DNA of 64,000 nucleotides, taken from Nematostella vectensis (Eukaryota; Cnidaria; Anthozoa; Actiniaria; Edwardsiidae). Location of the stretch: NCBI RefSeq assembly GCF_932526225.1, contig NC_064034.1, forward strand, positions 17,124,887 to 17,188,886, given 5' to 3'. A program made the translations under genes and the position numbers. Of this stretch, positions 12,261 to 24,080 are shown piece after piece; the first letter of the stretch is position 1, and every line of letters begins with the position of its first letter. A model generated the notes under the pieces. It saw nothing but the letters and a program-made list of their open reading frames with translations. It made no database searches and was not told the DNA's origin.

Positions 12261-13893
12261 GGATGGGGACAAAAAGGGATTTCTTATGCTTTTTTCAAAG
12301 GACGTTTATTGTCGGATTTGGCTACAATAAAGTCTGACTTATGGATTGATGACATACCAGAGTGATCTAAATTATATTTTAAAGTTTTGTCAACAAATAA
12401 CACGTCTATCGAGAACCGAAAAAGGACTTTCGGCCGTTGTGGGGGGAGGGGATGCGTTCGCACCCCCTGCGCTCCCCCTGGGTACGGACCTGTAGTACTG
12501 ATTTAAGTGTATCAAGTGAATTGCCCTACCCCAGTCGCATACCATATTTTGTGACGGTGCCTACACACTAACTCAAACTCGTGATTGTAATCTGCTATCT
12601 ACACATTGTATCTACACATTGACAACTAAAGCCAGTCAAATTTGATTGCCTCATGCCTTTTTGCGCTGTTTAACATTTAATGGCCTTAATGTCCCCGTCA
12701 CGCCAGAACGACGGAAAAGTCGCATCTATAAATGAAACTAAACCATTTCTGAAAAAATTCTGGCTTTTTTTTGTAAGCGATGAATAAGTTGCTTTTGGTT
12801 GCTGTTATCTTGCCGCTAAACACCTCCATCCAAACAATCACGTGATCTCTTAGCGCTAGTCCCCTATTGACCGCCTTTTCGATGTGTTCAGGAATATCCT
12901 CCTTGTGGATTGGCGGCGCATCTTTAAATGACACTTCGATCTCCAGAGCATCCTCATACAGCGATTGTCTAGCTATTGATAGGTTATATTCATTAAAAAC
13001 GGTGTAAGAGAACGGTATATAATAGCAATAATGAAATGATAATGACTATAATAACTGGTGATGATGTAATGTTACTTTCTTGTATGGTGCATGAAACGAA
13101 TAAAGAGTGATTCTTTATTCGACTTCTTGAAGCCTATATTCGTTTCTCGCTCTCGACTACATAATCCATCAAAAGGGTATAAGGTAGATACTTAAAAGTT
13201 ACCTTTTTATGTAAAATAATTGTCACACTGCTCCTTGATTTACCCAATAGTAGTGTCCTCAACCAGATTATCGTAGATCCAGAAGCCAAGGGGCCGGTTC
13301 CTGGACAAGCTAACTTACTATCACGTCACCATTGATCATGACGTGACACGCGCGCGCGCCAGGAAAGTCACGCGCGCTCTATATTGTGATTGAAACTTGG
13401 GGCGTTGGGCACTCGCAGTCTGTGTTGGCGCTTTTAGCACGCTCCCTTTCGTTTTCCAAGTTATCGGCTCATAAGCAGAGAGATTGAGCAGTGGTCAAGT
13501 CATTATCACTGTCTTTAAGAATTTATTATTCACAAACGAGCAACCGCCTTTTCAGCTTTTACCCCATTTGTTGCAGGGTGTACGAACGCCCCCCCCCCCC
13601 CTCAACGATCGAAAAGTCCATTATTCTCCAACAATACATACTAACAAATCCTGTTTACAAAAACAAACATGTTTGTTGACACTCAGGTTGTTTGGCAACA
13701 ATTAACCTTTTGGACCTTTCTTAATTATCCGTATCCTGGCTCAAACTTTTTATCACAATCTATCATTTAAGTCTTTGCTCTTTCTTATGTTTATGACTTT
13801 TGAATAATTCGGAATGTGAAAAACTGTTTGTAATAAGTATCGGTTACTCGTGTACCCGTTTCAAAAACATGTTTTTTCTTTTATGTCATTATG
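11896..13893. other. Intergenic stretch; one possible exon, no recognised gene
   Basis: Includes a G-rich low-complexity tract (12190-12262, with GT repeats), CG-alternating sequence near 13348-13380, and a poly-C run at 13590-13600. Apart from the possible minus-strand exon at 12698-13010, I see no gene. Confidence 0.5.
12698..13010 (-). CDS. Possible coding exon of an unknown protein
   Basis: An open frame on the minus strand runs well beyond its nominal start. It reads as charged, non-repetitive protein (YEDALEIEVSFKDAPPIHKE, then DIPEHIEKAVNRGLALRDHV) with codon usage unlike the surrounding AT-rich noise. A possible acceptor (TATCAATAG) sits near 12970 in transcript sense. There is no obvious donor just after the charged part, and the last 30 residues look random. 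I do not recognise the family; it may be an isolated exon or a relic. Confidence 0.3.
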
Positions 13894-14316
13894 TTCATGC
13901 AAGAGAGCATAAGAGAAGGGAGGGACACTTTGGTATTACCCGCGCGCCATGTCATTTCCGAATCCGGCTATTTTTAGTAACCACCACCCCACCACTGCGC
14001 GTGAGGATTTGCTCTTTTTATTTTGTCCTACTCCACCGCGGGTTGCGTGTTGTTGTTTTGCAAACTCGTTTTGGAAATCTTGCAATCCTCGAAGTACTAC
14101 ATCCCCTTAATAAACTGCAACTGCCCGTATCCTTGATGCTAGAATGACATTTTCGATGGTATTTGTGCAAATAGTTTTTTTTAGCGGCAAACAACAAGAT
14201 GTCAATGCCAAAGCGCGGGGGTAGGGTGAGGGTTACTAAAAATAGCCGTATTCGGAATCGACATGGCGCGCGGGTAATACCAAAGTGTCCCTCTCTTTTC
14301 TTATGCTCTCTTGGTC
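13894..14316. mobile_element. Foldback/TIR element, arms about 85 bp
   Basis: The left arm (13894-13983; GGACACTTTGGTATTACCCG, CGCGCCATGTC, GGCTATTTTTAGTAACC) is matched in inverted orientation by the right arm (14229-14316) with few differences. The 115-residue frame at 13800-14147 runs through the left arm and is not a gene. Confidence 0.8.
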
Positions 14317-15737
14317 CATGTCGTTATGTCGGGCTAAACAAAGTGCGCGCGCCCATGTCGTTATGTTGTTAGTGTGCACTAGGCATAAGCAGACTAGGCC
14401 ACCCTCGGAAACATCTAGGAAACATTTTTCCCTAATGTTGAGGGCAACTTCTGTCCTCGTTTGACCAGGGCCTTACCAAGAAAATCTGGACAAACCAATC
14501 AAAACTAATAGAGTCCTTTTTGTTCTCCCCCGTCTTCCCTGAAACTTTGGTGAGTTTTCTGATAAAAATCTGACCAACCCCGAAAGAACAAAAAGGGATT
14601 TTTTATGCCATTGCAGTATCCCCAAGGGACGTTTATGGTAGATTTGGCATGTTTTCCCGAACTAAAATAGACATTTAAAAATACTTTTTGGACCGATCAT
14701 CTGGGGAAAATTTGCCAACGTGGTGAGCTTTTTACGGCGGGGTGTAATATTTAGTAAGCCTATTGTACACTGTTCACTAATTGTACATAACTAAATATAA
14801 CTGTTACCGCTCGAACAACAACAAAATTTATTCAATTATCGACTACTGTTCGAATGGCATAGTCGACTACCATTGTATTGTTTTTTTTTTTGTATTTACC
14901 ATTTTGCTTCAAGATCAAGATACTCGCATTAAAATATTTTTGTATCGTCGCATACCAGCGTGCAATCTTACGTAGCTTATTAGCATAGGATTTGGTTGCT
15001 CATATGTGATGATTCAACAACGATTGTAGAAGCGAAGCGCTATTGAAGACGGCCTTGGGGTTTCTTCGTTTAGTTTACGGTTACCTAAAGGTATTATGAG
15101 TGAGGAAAGAGACAATAGCCAGTTTATACCACGCGGTGAGTATAGACTCAAAAGAACTTTCATGGATTTTATGCAACCAGAAACTGTCGATCCTTTGGCA
15201 CCCAAAATCAACTATCAATTCACTTGCCCAAACTCACTATTTTTCACTACAGAGGGGGCATAGAAGGGCGCAAATAAATGTCCAACATTAATCCAATTGT
15301 AAAACAGCATCGTTTATTTTCTTAAGGTTATCATGCAATCGTAAATCACAAACTTCCTCCCCCTTCTCCAAATCATTTAAAAGTCAGGTCATTCAATTAC
15401 CACTTAGCATTTAGAGGCACCCGCATTTTAGGGTATGTAAATTGTTATCACTGTTTTTTTTTTTTTTTTTTTTTTTTTTTTGGGGGGGGGGGGGGGGGGG
15501 TGAGATTTAGGCTGTGTCGAAACCCTATCACACAGTCCCCTATTATGTTTCAATCCGACCGCCCCCCCCCCCCCCGTGTGAACTTCTATATATGTTGAGC
15601 ATACACATCTGTCATGAGCAAAGTAATTCTTCTCGTTCTTTTCGAAAATGTCAAAGGAAAAATAAATCACCAAATTATTATCTTAAGATAAAATATTTTA
15701 AAAATCCGAAAAATTCAATCCGTAGGCACCAAGTTCA
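14317..15737. other. Intergenic, upstream of the GPCR gene
   Basis: AT-rich DNA with no recognised gene. At 15452-15500 a run of more than 20 T is followed directly by about 20 G, and a run of C occurs at 15561-15575. The 5' UTR and promoter of the GPCR must lie in or upstream of this stretch, but I see no clear TATA box. Confidence 0.5.
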
Positions 15738-18029
15738 ATGGACGACAAAGCAAATCTGACGTCTACTATGGATAGCGATGGCAATGCATCTGGACAGACC
15801 CAAAATGGACTTATGGCTGCAACCTTTTGTTTTCTAACTGCGATGGTATTGCTAAGCAACATATTGGTCGTCATGGCAATTGCAAGGTCGAGGCTTCTGT
15901 ATGGTGGTGGGCCTGTCTACAATATGCTGTTGATAAATCTCGCAATTGCTGATTTATTGACAGGTGAGTGAGTAGAAAACGATCACCACAACCACCACCA
16001 TCGTCACTATTATTATAACAGCACATCACGTTATTATATTTTATTATGTTTCCTTGTTTCAGGTACATCAGTTGCAATTACTCCCGGTTTTATAGCAGAA
16101 GAGGTAATCCCCATAGCAACAGGACTGTCGGGGGAATTAGTCTGTCGCGTCATCAGCTCACATTACGTCATCTTTACTTGTGGCAAGGTATCTATAGCAA
16201 CCATCACGTGCCTCGCAGTGGAACGATGGTATGCAATGGCGCGCCCGCTGGCACACCGGTCAGTGTACACACGCAGGAGGGCAGCTTTCTATCTAATTTT
16301 GATATGGTGTATTTGTGGAGTGCTAAATTTGAGAGCTGTTTTTGATCAGGAGCTGGATTTAGTGTCGGATGTCAAGGCAACCTGTGAATGGGTGAAGCTT
16401 ACAAAGTACAAGACTGCTGCCAAGGTGTATGCCATTTTTTTGAGCGTTGTGACATTTATTATTCCTGCGACAGTTTCTTGGCTCACCGCCGGTCACCTCG
16501 GTTTACTCATACGGCGGTCAAAGCACAACGTATTGATGCAAGGAAGACGGTCTCTTGCAGCCAAGCAGCTACTGCGCATGAGCATCACCTCGGCCGCTGT
16601 ACTGTCTGTCTGCTGGCTACCAAACCAGATTTTCTTTATACTTGCAAAATTCGACGTCACGGAATTTGACAGTTTGACGCATCACGTGACTATACTTCTT
16701 TGTCTTTTTAGCGCATGCGTGAATCCTTTCGTTCATTGTGCAAGTAACGGAAAGTATCGAAAAACCCTTTTGGGTCTCCTCTACTGCAATCGGAAGTTAG
16801 TGGCCCGTCCTATAGCGCAGCATAATAAGGCGTTTGTATTGGGAACGATTTCAAGCGGATATGTTTCCAGGAAAGAAAGAACTGGGACAGAATTGCAAAT
16901 CTGGGAAGATTCCTGTAAATTAGAGCAGGATTACGCAGCACCGCCAATTTGGGAAGCTCCTCTATCTGCGACGAATCTCGGATTTCAGTTAGAAGTAGGT
17001 GCTGGTGATGAGAAATGTAATTCTGATTTTCGCGGCGACTTTGATTTTGTGATGAATATTGGTGCGAAGGTGTTTCCAGGATCTGGATACGGAACTAATC
17101 CCCATTCTCTGGGTGTGGCGCCTGATAGCATGGTGGGAGATGAGAACGATAATATGTATCAGAACTGTCACTCAATTGAGCTGACATTGAAATTCTCTAC
17201 AGATGGAGCGAATGATCAGCATACGGCCCGTATAGCACATCGTAGCCATAGCAACGGACAAGCTGCATTACGTCACACAATTCAAAGCGAGGGCCAAAAT
17301 GAATTACAACGGAGCAGTCATAACGAGGCACAAAATGCATTACATCATACGAGACACAGCGAGAGACAAACTGCATTGCATCACACAAGAAATAGTCAAG
17401 GCGAGGGCCAAAATGCATTACATCATACGAGACACAGCGAGAGACAAACTGCAGTGCATCACACAAGAAATTGTCAAGGCGAGGGCCAAAATATATTACA
17501 ACGGAAAAGTCATAGCGAGGGCCAAACTGCATTACAACGGACTAGTCATAACGAGCAGGTAAAGACTGCATTACACGACAAGAGTCATAGAGAGGGCCAA
17601 ACTGCATTACATCGCACAAGTCATAGCGAGGTACAAAATGCAAGACATCGAACGTGTTATAGCAAGGACCAAGATGCATTACATCGCAAGAACAACGAGG
17701 TACAAACTGCATTACATCACGCAAAACACAGCGATGTACAAAATGAATTAAATCACACGAGTTTGAGCGAGGGACAAAATACAAATTGCGCTAGCCATAG
17801 CCATGGTGGTGGACAAAATGCAGTACGTCGCGGATGTCATAGTGATGTACAAAATGGGTGCGGAATTGAAGTAATACCTCCCCTCGATCAAGCGACTGGA
17901 TACCAGCGTGGCGTAAGACCTCCTCTGGATCACATAACTGGATGCGATGATCATATGGAGAACTTTATTGGAAGTGCAGATGACGACGCTTTTGTCTCAC
18001 TTCCTTGTAACACGCCTAATACAGAATAG
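15738..18029 (+). CDS. Rhodopsin-like (class A) GPCR with repetitive C-terminal tail
   Basis: Seven-helix receptor of the plasma membrane; ligand unknown. Exons 15738-15963 and 16063-18029 join in phase (TTG ACA G/GT ACA) to give 730 residues. Family marks: an N-terminus with N-glycosylation sites; TM1 with SNILVVMA; TM2 with NLAIADLL; Cys103 and Cys183 as the TM3-ECL2 disulfide pair; ERW (129-131) in place of DRY after TM3; the TM4 Trp; CWLP (259-262) in TM6; and NPFVHC (296-301) in place of NPxxY in TM7. The tail of about 430 residues is far longer than usual. From about residue 468 to 678 it consists of roughly 17 degenerate 12-13 residue units of the form SHSEGQTALHRT, encoded by a 36-39 bp minisatellite. 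The first ATG of the exon was chosen as start. AATAAA at 18095-18100 is a likely poly(A) signal. Confidence 0.9.
17238..17877 (+). repeat. Coding minisatellite in the GPCR tail, 36-39 bp unit
   Basis: Each unit reads roughly CATAGCGAGGGCCAAACTGC followed by ATTACATCACACAAGA. Changes are mostly in multiples of three, and about 17 units remain open in the receptor's frame. Some units carry an extra segment (NSQGEG / NCQGEG), showing a higher-order duplication of two units. Confidence 0.9.
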
Positions 18030-18205
18030 GGAGAAATAGACGCATACAGTTCCCCTGTTGCCTCACCATTGGTACTAGACACACAGCTTTAACTAATAAA
18101 CTTCAATAGAGGTTGGGTGACATTTCCTAGGCATTGAGAAGTGAAAAACTCCTCTGGTTACCGATTTCGAGCATGCTTCTGTTATCATGAGCATGCTTCT
18201 GTTTA

Positions 18206-18591
18206 GACCCCGTCCCAACGTATCCGTTTTAGTTTGAAAACACAATCTTTTTGTTACAGATACGGGTATCGTCCACACGGAAACGATAATCGAAAACGGA
18301 ACGATTTGAAAACGATCTCCAGAGTGGAACAATTTGAAAACGATACCCCTTCGGTGCGGTGGGGACGGACAGAAACGGAACCTTTTGAAAACGATGACGT
18401 GTAACTCAGGTCCAGTCCACTTGGCGCGCGAGTACGGCTGTAGAACTTGTTATCGTTTTCGTATCGTTTCTGCGTTTTCGTGGGGACGGGTCGTATCAAA
18501 ATGAAAACGTTTCGTGTGGACGTGGATCTTTTTGAAAACGTAACAAAAAGGTTGCGTTTCAAAACGAAAACGGATACGTGGGGACATGGTC
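18206..18591. mobile_element. TIR element copy 1, Harbinger-like MITE (TTA target duplication)
   Basis: The left end GACCCCGTCCCAACGTATCC and the right end (complement GACCATGTCCCCACGTATCC) are inverted, with similarity extending about 50 bp inwards through GTTTTCGTTTTGAAA-type sequence. TTA flanks it at 18203-18205 and 18592-18594. A 3-bp TTA/TAA target duplication is typical of PIF/Harbinger elements. No transposase frame is present. Confidence 0.75.
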
Positions 18592-18594
18592 TTA

Positions 18595-18995
18595 GACCCC
18601 GTCCCGACGTATCCGTTTTCGTTTGAAAACGCAACCTTTTTGTTACGGATACGGGTATCGTCCTAACGGAAACGCGAAAACGATGATCGAAAACGGAACA
18701 ATTTGAAAACGATCTCCAGAGTGGAACAATTTGAAAACGATACCCCTTCGGTGCCGTGGGGACGGATGAAAACGGAACCTTTCAAAAAACGATGACGTGA
18801 TAACTCAGGTCCAGTCCAGGTGGCGCGCGAGTACGCATGCGCTGTAGAACTTGTTATCGTTTTCGTATTGTTTTTGCTTTTTCGTGGAGACGGATCGTAT
18901 CAAAATGAAAACGCTTTGTGTGGACGCGGACCTTTTTCAAAACGGAACAAAAAGGTTGCGTTTTCAAACGAAAACGCATACGTGGGGACAGGGTC
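18595..18995. mobile_element. TIR element copy 2, same family, tandem to copy 1
   Basis: Closely similar in sequence to copy 1, with the same ends (GACCCCGTCCCGACGTATCC / complement of GGGGACAGGGTC). It shares the middle TTA with copy 1 and has a third TTA at 18996-18998. The open frames 18093-18634 (-) run through these elements and are not genes. Confidence 0.75.
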
Positions 18996-18998
18996 TTA

Positions 18999-19782
18999 GT
19001 TATGCTTCAAGGCCAGGCGGGCCATATTGATAGTGGTGCAAATCTCAGAATAACCTCATAACCCCTGTAGCTTATAGGATGTTGGTGTTCCTACACTCAC
19101 ATTTGACCATATTCACATCCTGACTATGGAATGACTCTGACATTTCAGATTGACACAATAGATTTAATTTATTTTATTCTGCTGTTGTTGTTGTTTCTTT
19201 TAAAGCCGACCCTTCATCAAGGTCAAAGAAGCCCGCTTTTTGGCGCCGAAACTCGCGAGGGTGCTGTTCAAATGACTGCTTGAGTCTTTTCTAAAAAAAC
19301 ATGGTTTCGTAATTGCTTTTATTTAGCAATGAAACATGAAATACAGTAACCTTTTTTATGAGCCGTTATGAGTGTCCGCGGCTTGTCTCAGGAACTGCGG
19401 AGTATGTTGAAATGTGTGTGTAGAGGGAGAGGGCTTACAAAAATACAGAAAAATTGTTTGAAGTCTTTCTCTTTTTAATTATTATTTAACGCAAAAAGTG
19501 GGGGGCCGCGTTCCCCCCAGCCCCTCCCCCTCCGCGGTACCTGTGTCTCAGTCTTACTAGCCCTTTTGCTCCTCGCTCCCTTAAATAAAGGTAACCCACC
19601 CGATCTTCTTCAGTTCTACTTATCCGTCGAGGTGTGAGACAGGTGAAGCCGTGCGCGCGAGGATGAAGGGTACGCAAATAACTATAAAAACAAGAACAAA
19701 ATATCACTTTGTTATAGATTTAATAAAACTATAATTTCATGCAGTTTAATGACTTGCAAGTCAGCCTCATGTGTGTTGTGAT
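18999..19782. other. Intergenic / 3' flank between two converging genes
   Basis: The GPCR (+) and the gene at 19783-24080 (-) converge here. The stretch probably holds the 3' UTR of the minus-strand gene; TTTATT at about 19318 is a candidate poly(A) signal on the minus strand. No further gene is recognised. Confidence 0.45.
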
Positions 19783-22700
19783 TCACTTGCTGTCGTAGTT
19801 ATGGTGTTTCAGGTAAAGTTGCTGAATGTCCAGCTGTAGATCGGCCGTTTCCTGTGCAAGATCGTCCCTAATCTTTTTCCGCAGCTCTAACAAAGCTTGA
19901 GCGGGTGCCATGTTCTTCGGCAGTTCTATTGGCTCTGCGCACATCACTATCGGCCCCCCTGTAGACATGGACGACGAAGACTTGGACCGAGTCACGAGTT
20001 CTTTAGCCCGCGGTGTTACTCGCGCGACGGTTGCGGACTTACACGAGACTGCCACGCGCGGTGGGGGAGGGTTAGGAAAAGACGCGGTTTTTGTTTCCGC
20101 ACAATCGTTTTCATCTTCTATCTGTTTTGGCTCCAAGGCAAAAGATGTCTTTGATGCTGATTCGCCCGTAAGGGCGATGTCTGATTCGCACGCACTTGTC
20201 AATTCTCTTTCAGAAGTGGGGACGTGAATTGGAGATCGTGGTATTGAGGATCGTGGTATTGAGGTTCGTGGGCTGCAAGGTGGTGCTGTGGACGGCCGCG
20301 ATTGCCGTTTAGTGCGTTGATTCATAAATTCTACCAGTTCAGATTTCCTTTCTATCTGCATTCGATCAAGAGAAGACTTCGGGCGCTGCCTTGTCAGCGT
20401 ACAGCGGCTATCCGCCGTATTCTCAACCGCAGTATTAGCTCTTTTCTCGACTGGGTTGGTTAATTTAGTAAAGTCCGATTGGTCGGTGATGCTTTTTTGG
20501 AGATCGTTCTTTGAAGGAAGCGAGCCTTTCCTAGCATGTGCTTTATGTTTTTGTTGATCTTCAAAGCTTACTCTTTTATTGACCCTTTCAGCCATATCTG
20601 GACCTAAGACATATTTTGGCAAGTCTTCTTTTTCACGAAGACCCTCCCCTGTTCTTGGAGACTCCTCCACAACTTTACTCAATGCGCTTCCACTCCTATC
20701 TACCCCTTTCTCACAATCAGAGCGGGCCGACTCACTCGAGTAAAGCCTGTCCATGTTATAAATTGTTGTAGACATGTCCATTTTATCGACATCGGTGAGC
20801 TCAGATGCGCGCTTCTCTTTTCTGTGTTTCGTTGCTGCTAATTCCCGTACATCCTCAAGTTCGACTGTTGTTATGCATTTCTCGGTGCACGTCAGATTGC
20901 CTCGGTCTGAGACTAACCGCTTCGTCTCCAGGCTCATGCGATACGAGGTAGATGGATTCAATCCACTTTGTCGGCTCATGATTGGTTTACTTGGAGGTGG
21001 ATTGAACACTACGGGAATCGTCTCACATTGAACCTGAAACAATTAAAACAGATTTTAGATTTAGCAAAAGAATGTCATACGCTTAGGCTAAGTTCAAAAG
21101 TAACTTTATCCATGAGTCGTATTCGATGCAAATATACATGCATGATTAATTTGCATGCATTTGCATATGGCTCATGGATAATAAGACGTTTCAACTTAGC
21201 CTTACTGTGTAACACATGATAACTGATACAAATGGGGAATGGTACGGGGTGACACATCCCAACAGATACACCCCCACACCACCTATTTCTCCCCCTTTTT
21301 AGAGGAACATAATAAAAATGTACTGAGGAATCAAGCCAAGGAAAGTGCAACCTTGAGAATAACCCTCTCCCTCCTTAGTGGAAATGCAGCTTATTTTACC
21401 TAGAGTTTATATATATATTTGGTGTTTAATGGGGAGAAAAAAACACACCCATCACAGGCCTGGTTTAGCTCCGATAAAGACTATCTAATGCCTCTTGATT
21501 TCTTGACAAGCATGAACAACATAAATACATATTGCAGTTAGATTCAGAGGAATATAGGGATAAAAAGAAGGAAACACAAAGTTTTTATGGTACCTTATCT
21601 TCAGTTTTCTTTTCAGGGGGGCGCCTTGGAGAGACAATAATTGCCTGTATAAAATATATTAAAAAAGGTTAAAAGTTAGTTAAGAACATAATCACAAGCT
21701 TACAAATACAAAAAAATCATGGGGGGGGACTCTCCAGAAAAGTAGATGGGGGTGCTTGACCTATCTTTTAGGGTATACAATCCTTACCAACTGCTATCTC
21801 TTAGGGTGTGTTTTAGGATTTTCCGATTCTGCTTTCTTTTAGGGGTTTTCACGCCGGAGGGGAATTTTTCTGATTCTGCTATCTCTTAGGGTGTCTCACG
21901 CTAAATGGTGGCCCAATCGCTCAAAACGTATTTTACAATATACCACAAGTCAACTGACTGGTTAATACTTTCGACTTTTTTGTTGGTAACATAACAATAC
22001 AGGATCCATCAGCCAATTAAAACGAGCATTGTTTTTTAATGCTATCTTTCAGGGTTAAAAATTCCTTCGACCACACCCAAGGTGCCATCTCTTAGGGGTA
22101 AGAACTGTTGTTGACCACGCCCTTAGTGCTATTCCTAAAGGTGAAAATTGATTTTGCTGTCGAGCTCCCCCGTCTGTTTTTTCGCAAAGTCCCCCCTCCC
22201 CCCACTGGGCAAAAAACTTACATTCTGCCAGTTTAACTGCTCTTCCCAAGATAATGGGGCGGGACGTGACTTCTGTTTATTATCAGATCCATTCTCATTT
22301 GCACTACTAACATCAGAGTTCCTGTTACTTTCATCTTCTTTGACATTACCATTCAAGCCAATTCTAACTTCAAGTCTGTGTCTCAGTAGTTTAGGGACAG
22401 GCTTGGCTTCCTTTTGATCAATAGTATAGCACAATGCTCTTTCTTTTTGAGCATCACAAGCAAAAGAGTCGATCACACCCTTACCAAGGCCTTCTTTTAA
22501 GTTGAACCATGGCTTAGGCTCATGCTGTTCTCGTCCTGGTACATATTTCCCATAAACCGAAGGTGATTTAGTTCTACAACTTGAACCATCCTCTGAACTT
22601 TTCTCTGCACTTGTCTCAATCCTTCTAGGGGACTTTTTCTTAGAATTCAATTTCTCTGGGCAAGATTGAGTAGTTCTAGCTCTATCCTGCTTTTGGGGCT

Positions 22701-24080
22701 TTGTTGTATCTACAGAAGCAGACTTTGTATTTCTTTTTGTAGATGTGGATGCTGGTGAGTGTCTTGTACAGTAATAGCTGTTTCTTGAGCCAATACTGAA
22801 AAATCAAAACAGATAATTTAGTCCATGTGAGCTTTATTCCTGTCCCCCTCCCCCCAATAACAGGGAGTACCTTATTACACTTTATTTTCGCATCACTTTA
22901 ATTTGGCAAATTTCAGGATTTTGAGAAATTTGGGAAAATAAAGTGACATGAAAATAAAGTATCACGAAAATTGGGATGCACAAAAATTAAGTGAGTACAC
23001 AAAAAGCTTTTGGTGAAATATTAACCATGTAATAAGCTTTATAGAAAAACCTTGTCTATTTAGTCCTCTCATGTACATATAGTACAGTATGTGTTTGAGA
23101 TGGACAACTCTGAACTGTATTTATAGATTTTTGTGAAACTAAAATTAGGCAACGCATGTTTTTGCAACAGTTTTGTAACTAAAGCACATTTTAATTTCAC
23201 TTGTTTTGCTCGATTTTTATTGCCCCAAGTTGCAAAATCCCGAAAATAAAGTGACCTGTTTTTTTTTTATGAAAATAGCGAAACGCGAAAATAAAGTGTC
23301 GCGAAATATCGCCCTCTAGACGTATATACAAAGGTACAAATATATACTCTTTAATCTGTAACATTCAACATCACTCCCCTCAACCCTTTTAGCTACCTTA
23401 AAAAAATTCTAGGCATCTTATTCAAATTTGTTAAGTGAGTGAGCGAAGTGAGTGATAGTTCTTCTGTAACCAGCTAAGTAGAGTGCGTCACCAACCCACG
23501 CACCCCCCGCCACTCTCAGAGCTCGACGAATTATAATAATGGTCACCTTTATTACACACAGAATATCTACACCTAACTTATTTGGGCAGATATTTGGGTG
23601 ATTTGATATTTTTAGCAAAGGTATATATAGTTGGTGAAGAGTATATAAAAAGCAAAAATCGTATCCATTGCGATAACGAATACATTAGCGATAGACATAT
23701 GAGAAATTAATGAGTTTGTTTATATTTACCTCGACGAAGTAGCATCGTCACTTTGTGCACTAAGCCGACCTGTCCTGCATCTAGACGCCCGTAACTTGGC
23801 CTCTATCTCAGCCTTCATTTTGCTCTGATAAAAACATATAAGACATGTATGAATCCGGTTCACAGCTGTTCTGCACAACAAAGGATCGACAAAGAACAAG
23901 AACAATGATACAAAAGACGCCAAAGAAAGAGAAAGAGCGACAAATAGGGCAACAAAGCTAATCGCTTCTATAGTATCTGCTAAAATTTGCTATTGTCGGG
24001 TTTACCTTAGAGTATTTGTAGAATATTTTGTCAGATATTTGATCCAGCTCATTCAGAGCTTCGATACACCTAGATGCCAT
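19783..24080 (-). CDS. Unrecognised basic, serine-rich protein (5 exons, 681 residues)
   Basis: Minus-strand exons in transcript order: 24080-24006, 23824-23730, 22795-22222, 21644-21594, 21033-19783. All have GT-AG borders and compatible phases, giving 682 codons including the stop. The protein starts MASRCIEALNELDQISDKIF and continues into a short helical, basic segment (SKMKAEIEAKLRA). A long disordered region follows, rich in Ser, Lys, Arg and Pro, with PRSSIPRSPI and RPSTAPPCSPRTS motifs. It ends in a helical segment (about the last 40 residues: LLELRKKIRDDL, ETADLQLDIQQLYLK). The distribution of short helices around a basic disordered core recalls centrosome or cytoskeleton proteins, but I could not assign a family. 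The start lies about 0.5 kb from the MAP3K1 start on the other strand, so a shared bidirectional promoter is likely. Confidence 0.8.
22877..23299. mobile_element. TIR element (MITE-like) in intron of the minus-strand gene
   Basis: Exact 15-bp inverted ends ACACTTTATTTTCGC / GCGAAAATAAAGTGT. Further copies of AAAATAAAGTG-type sequence occur just inside each end (22932-22970, 23231-23250). No coding capacity. Confidence 0.7.

Noticed and set aside
17197..17784. Minus-strand frames opposite the GPCR tail
   Set aside because: The plus-strand frame continues from a clear seven-helix domain; the antisense frames exist only because of the repeat.
18093..18634. Minus-strand frames of 79 and 126 residues
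   Set aside because: They lie across the two tandem TIR elements and reflect their A/G-rich sequence, with no transposase motif.
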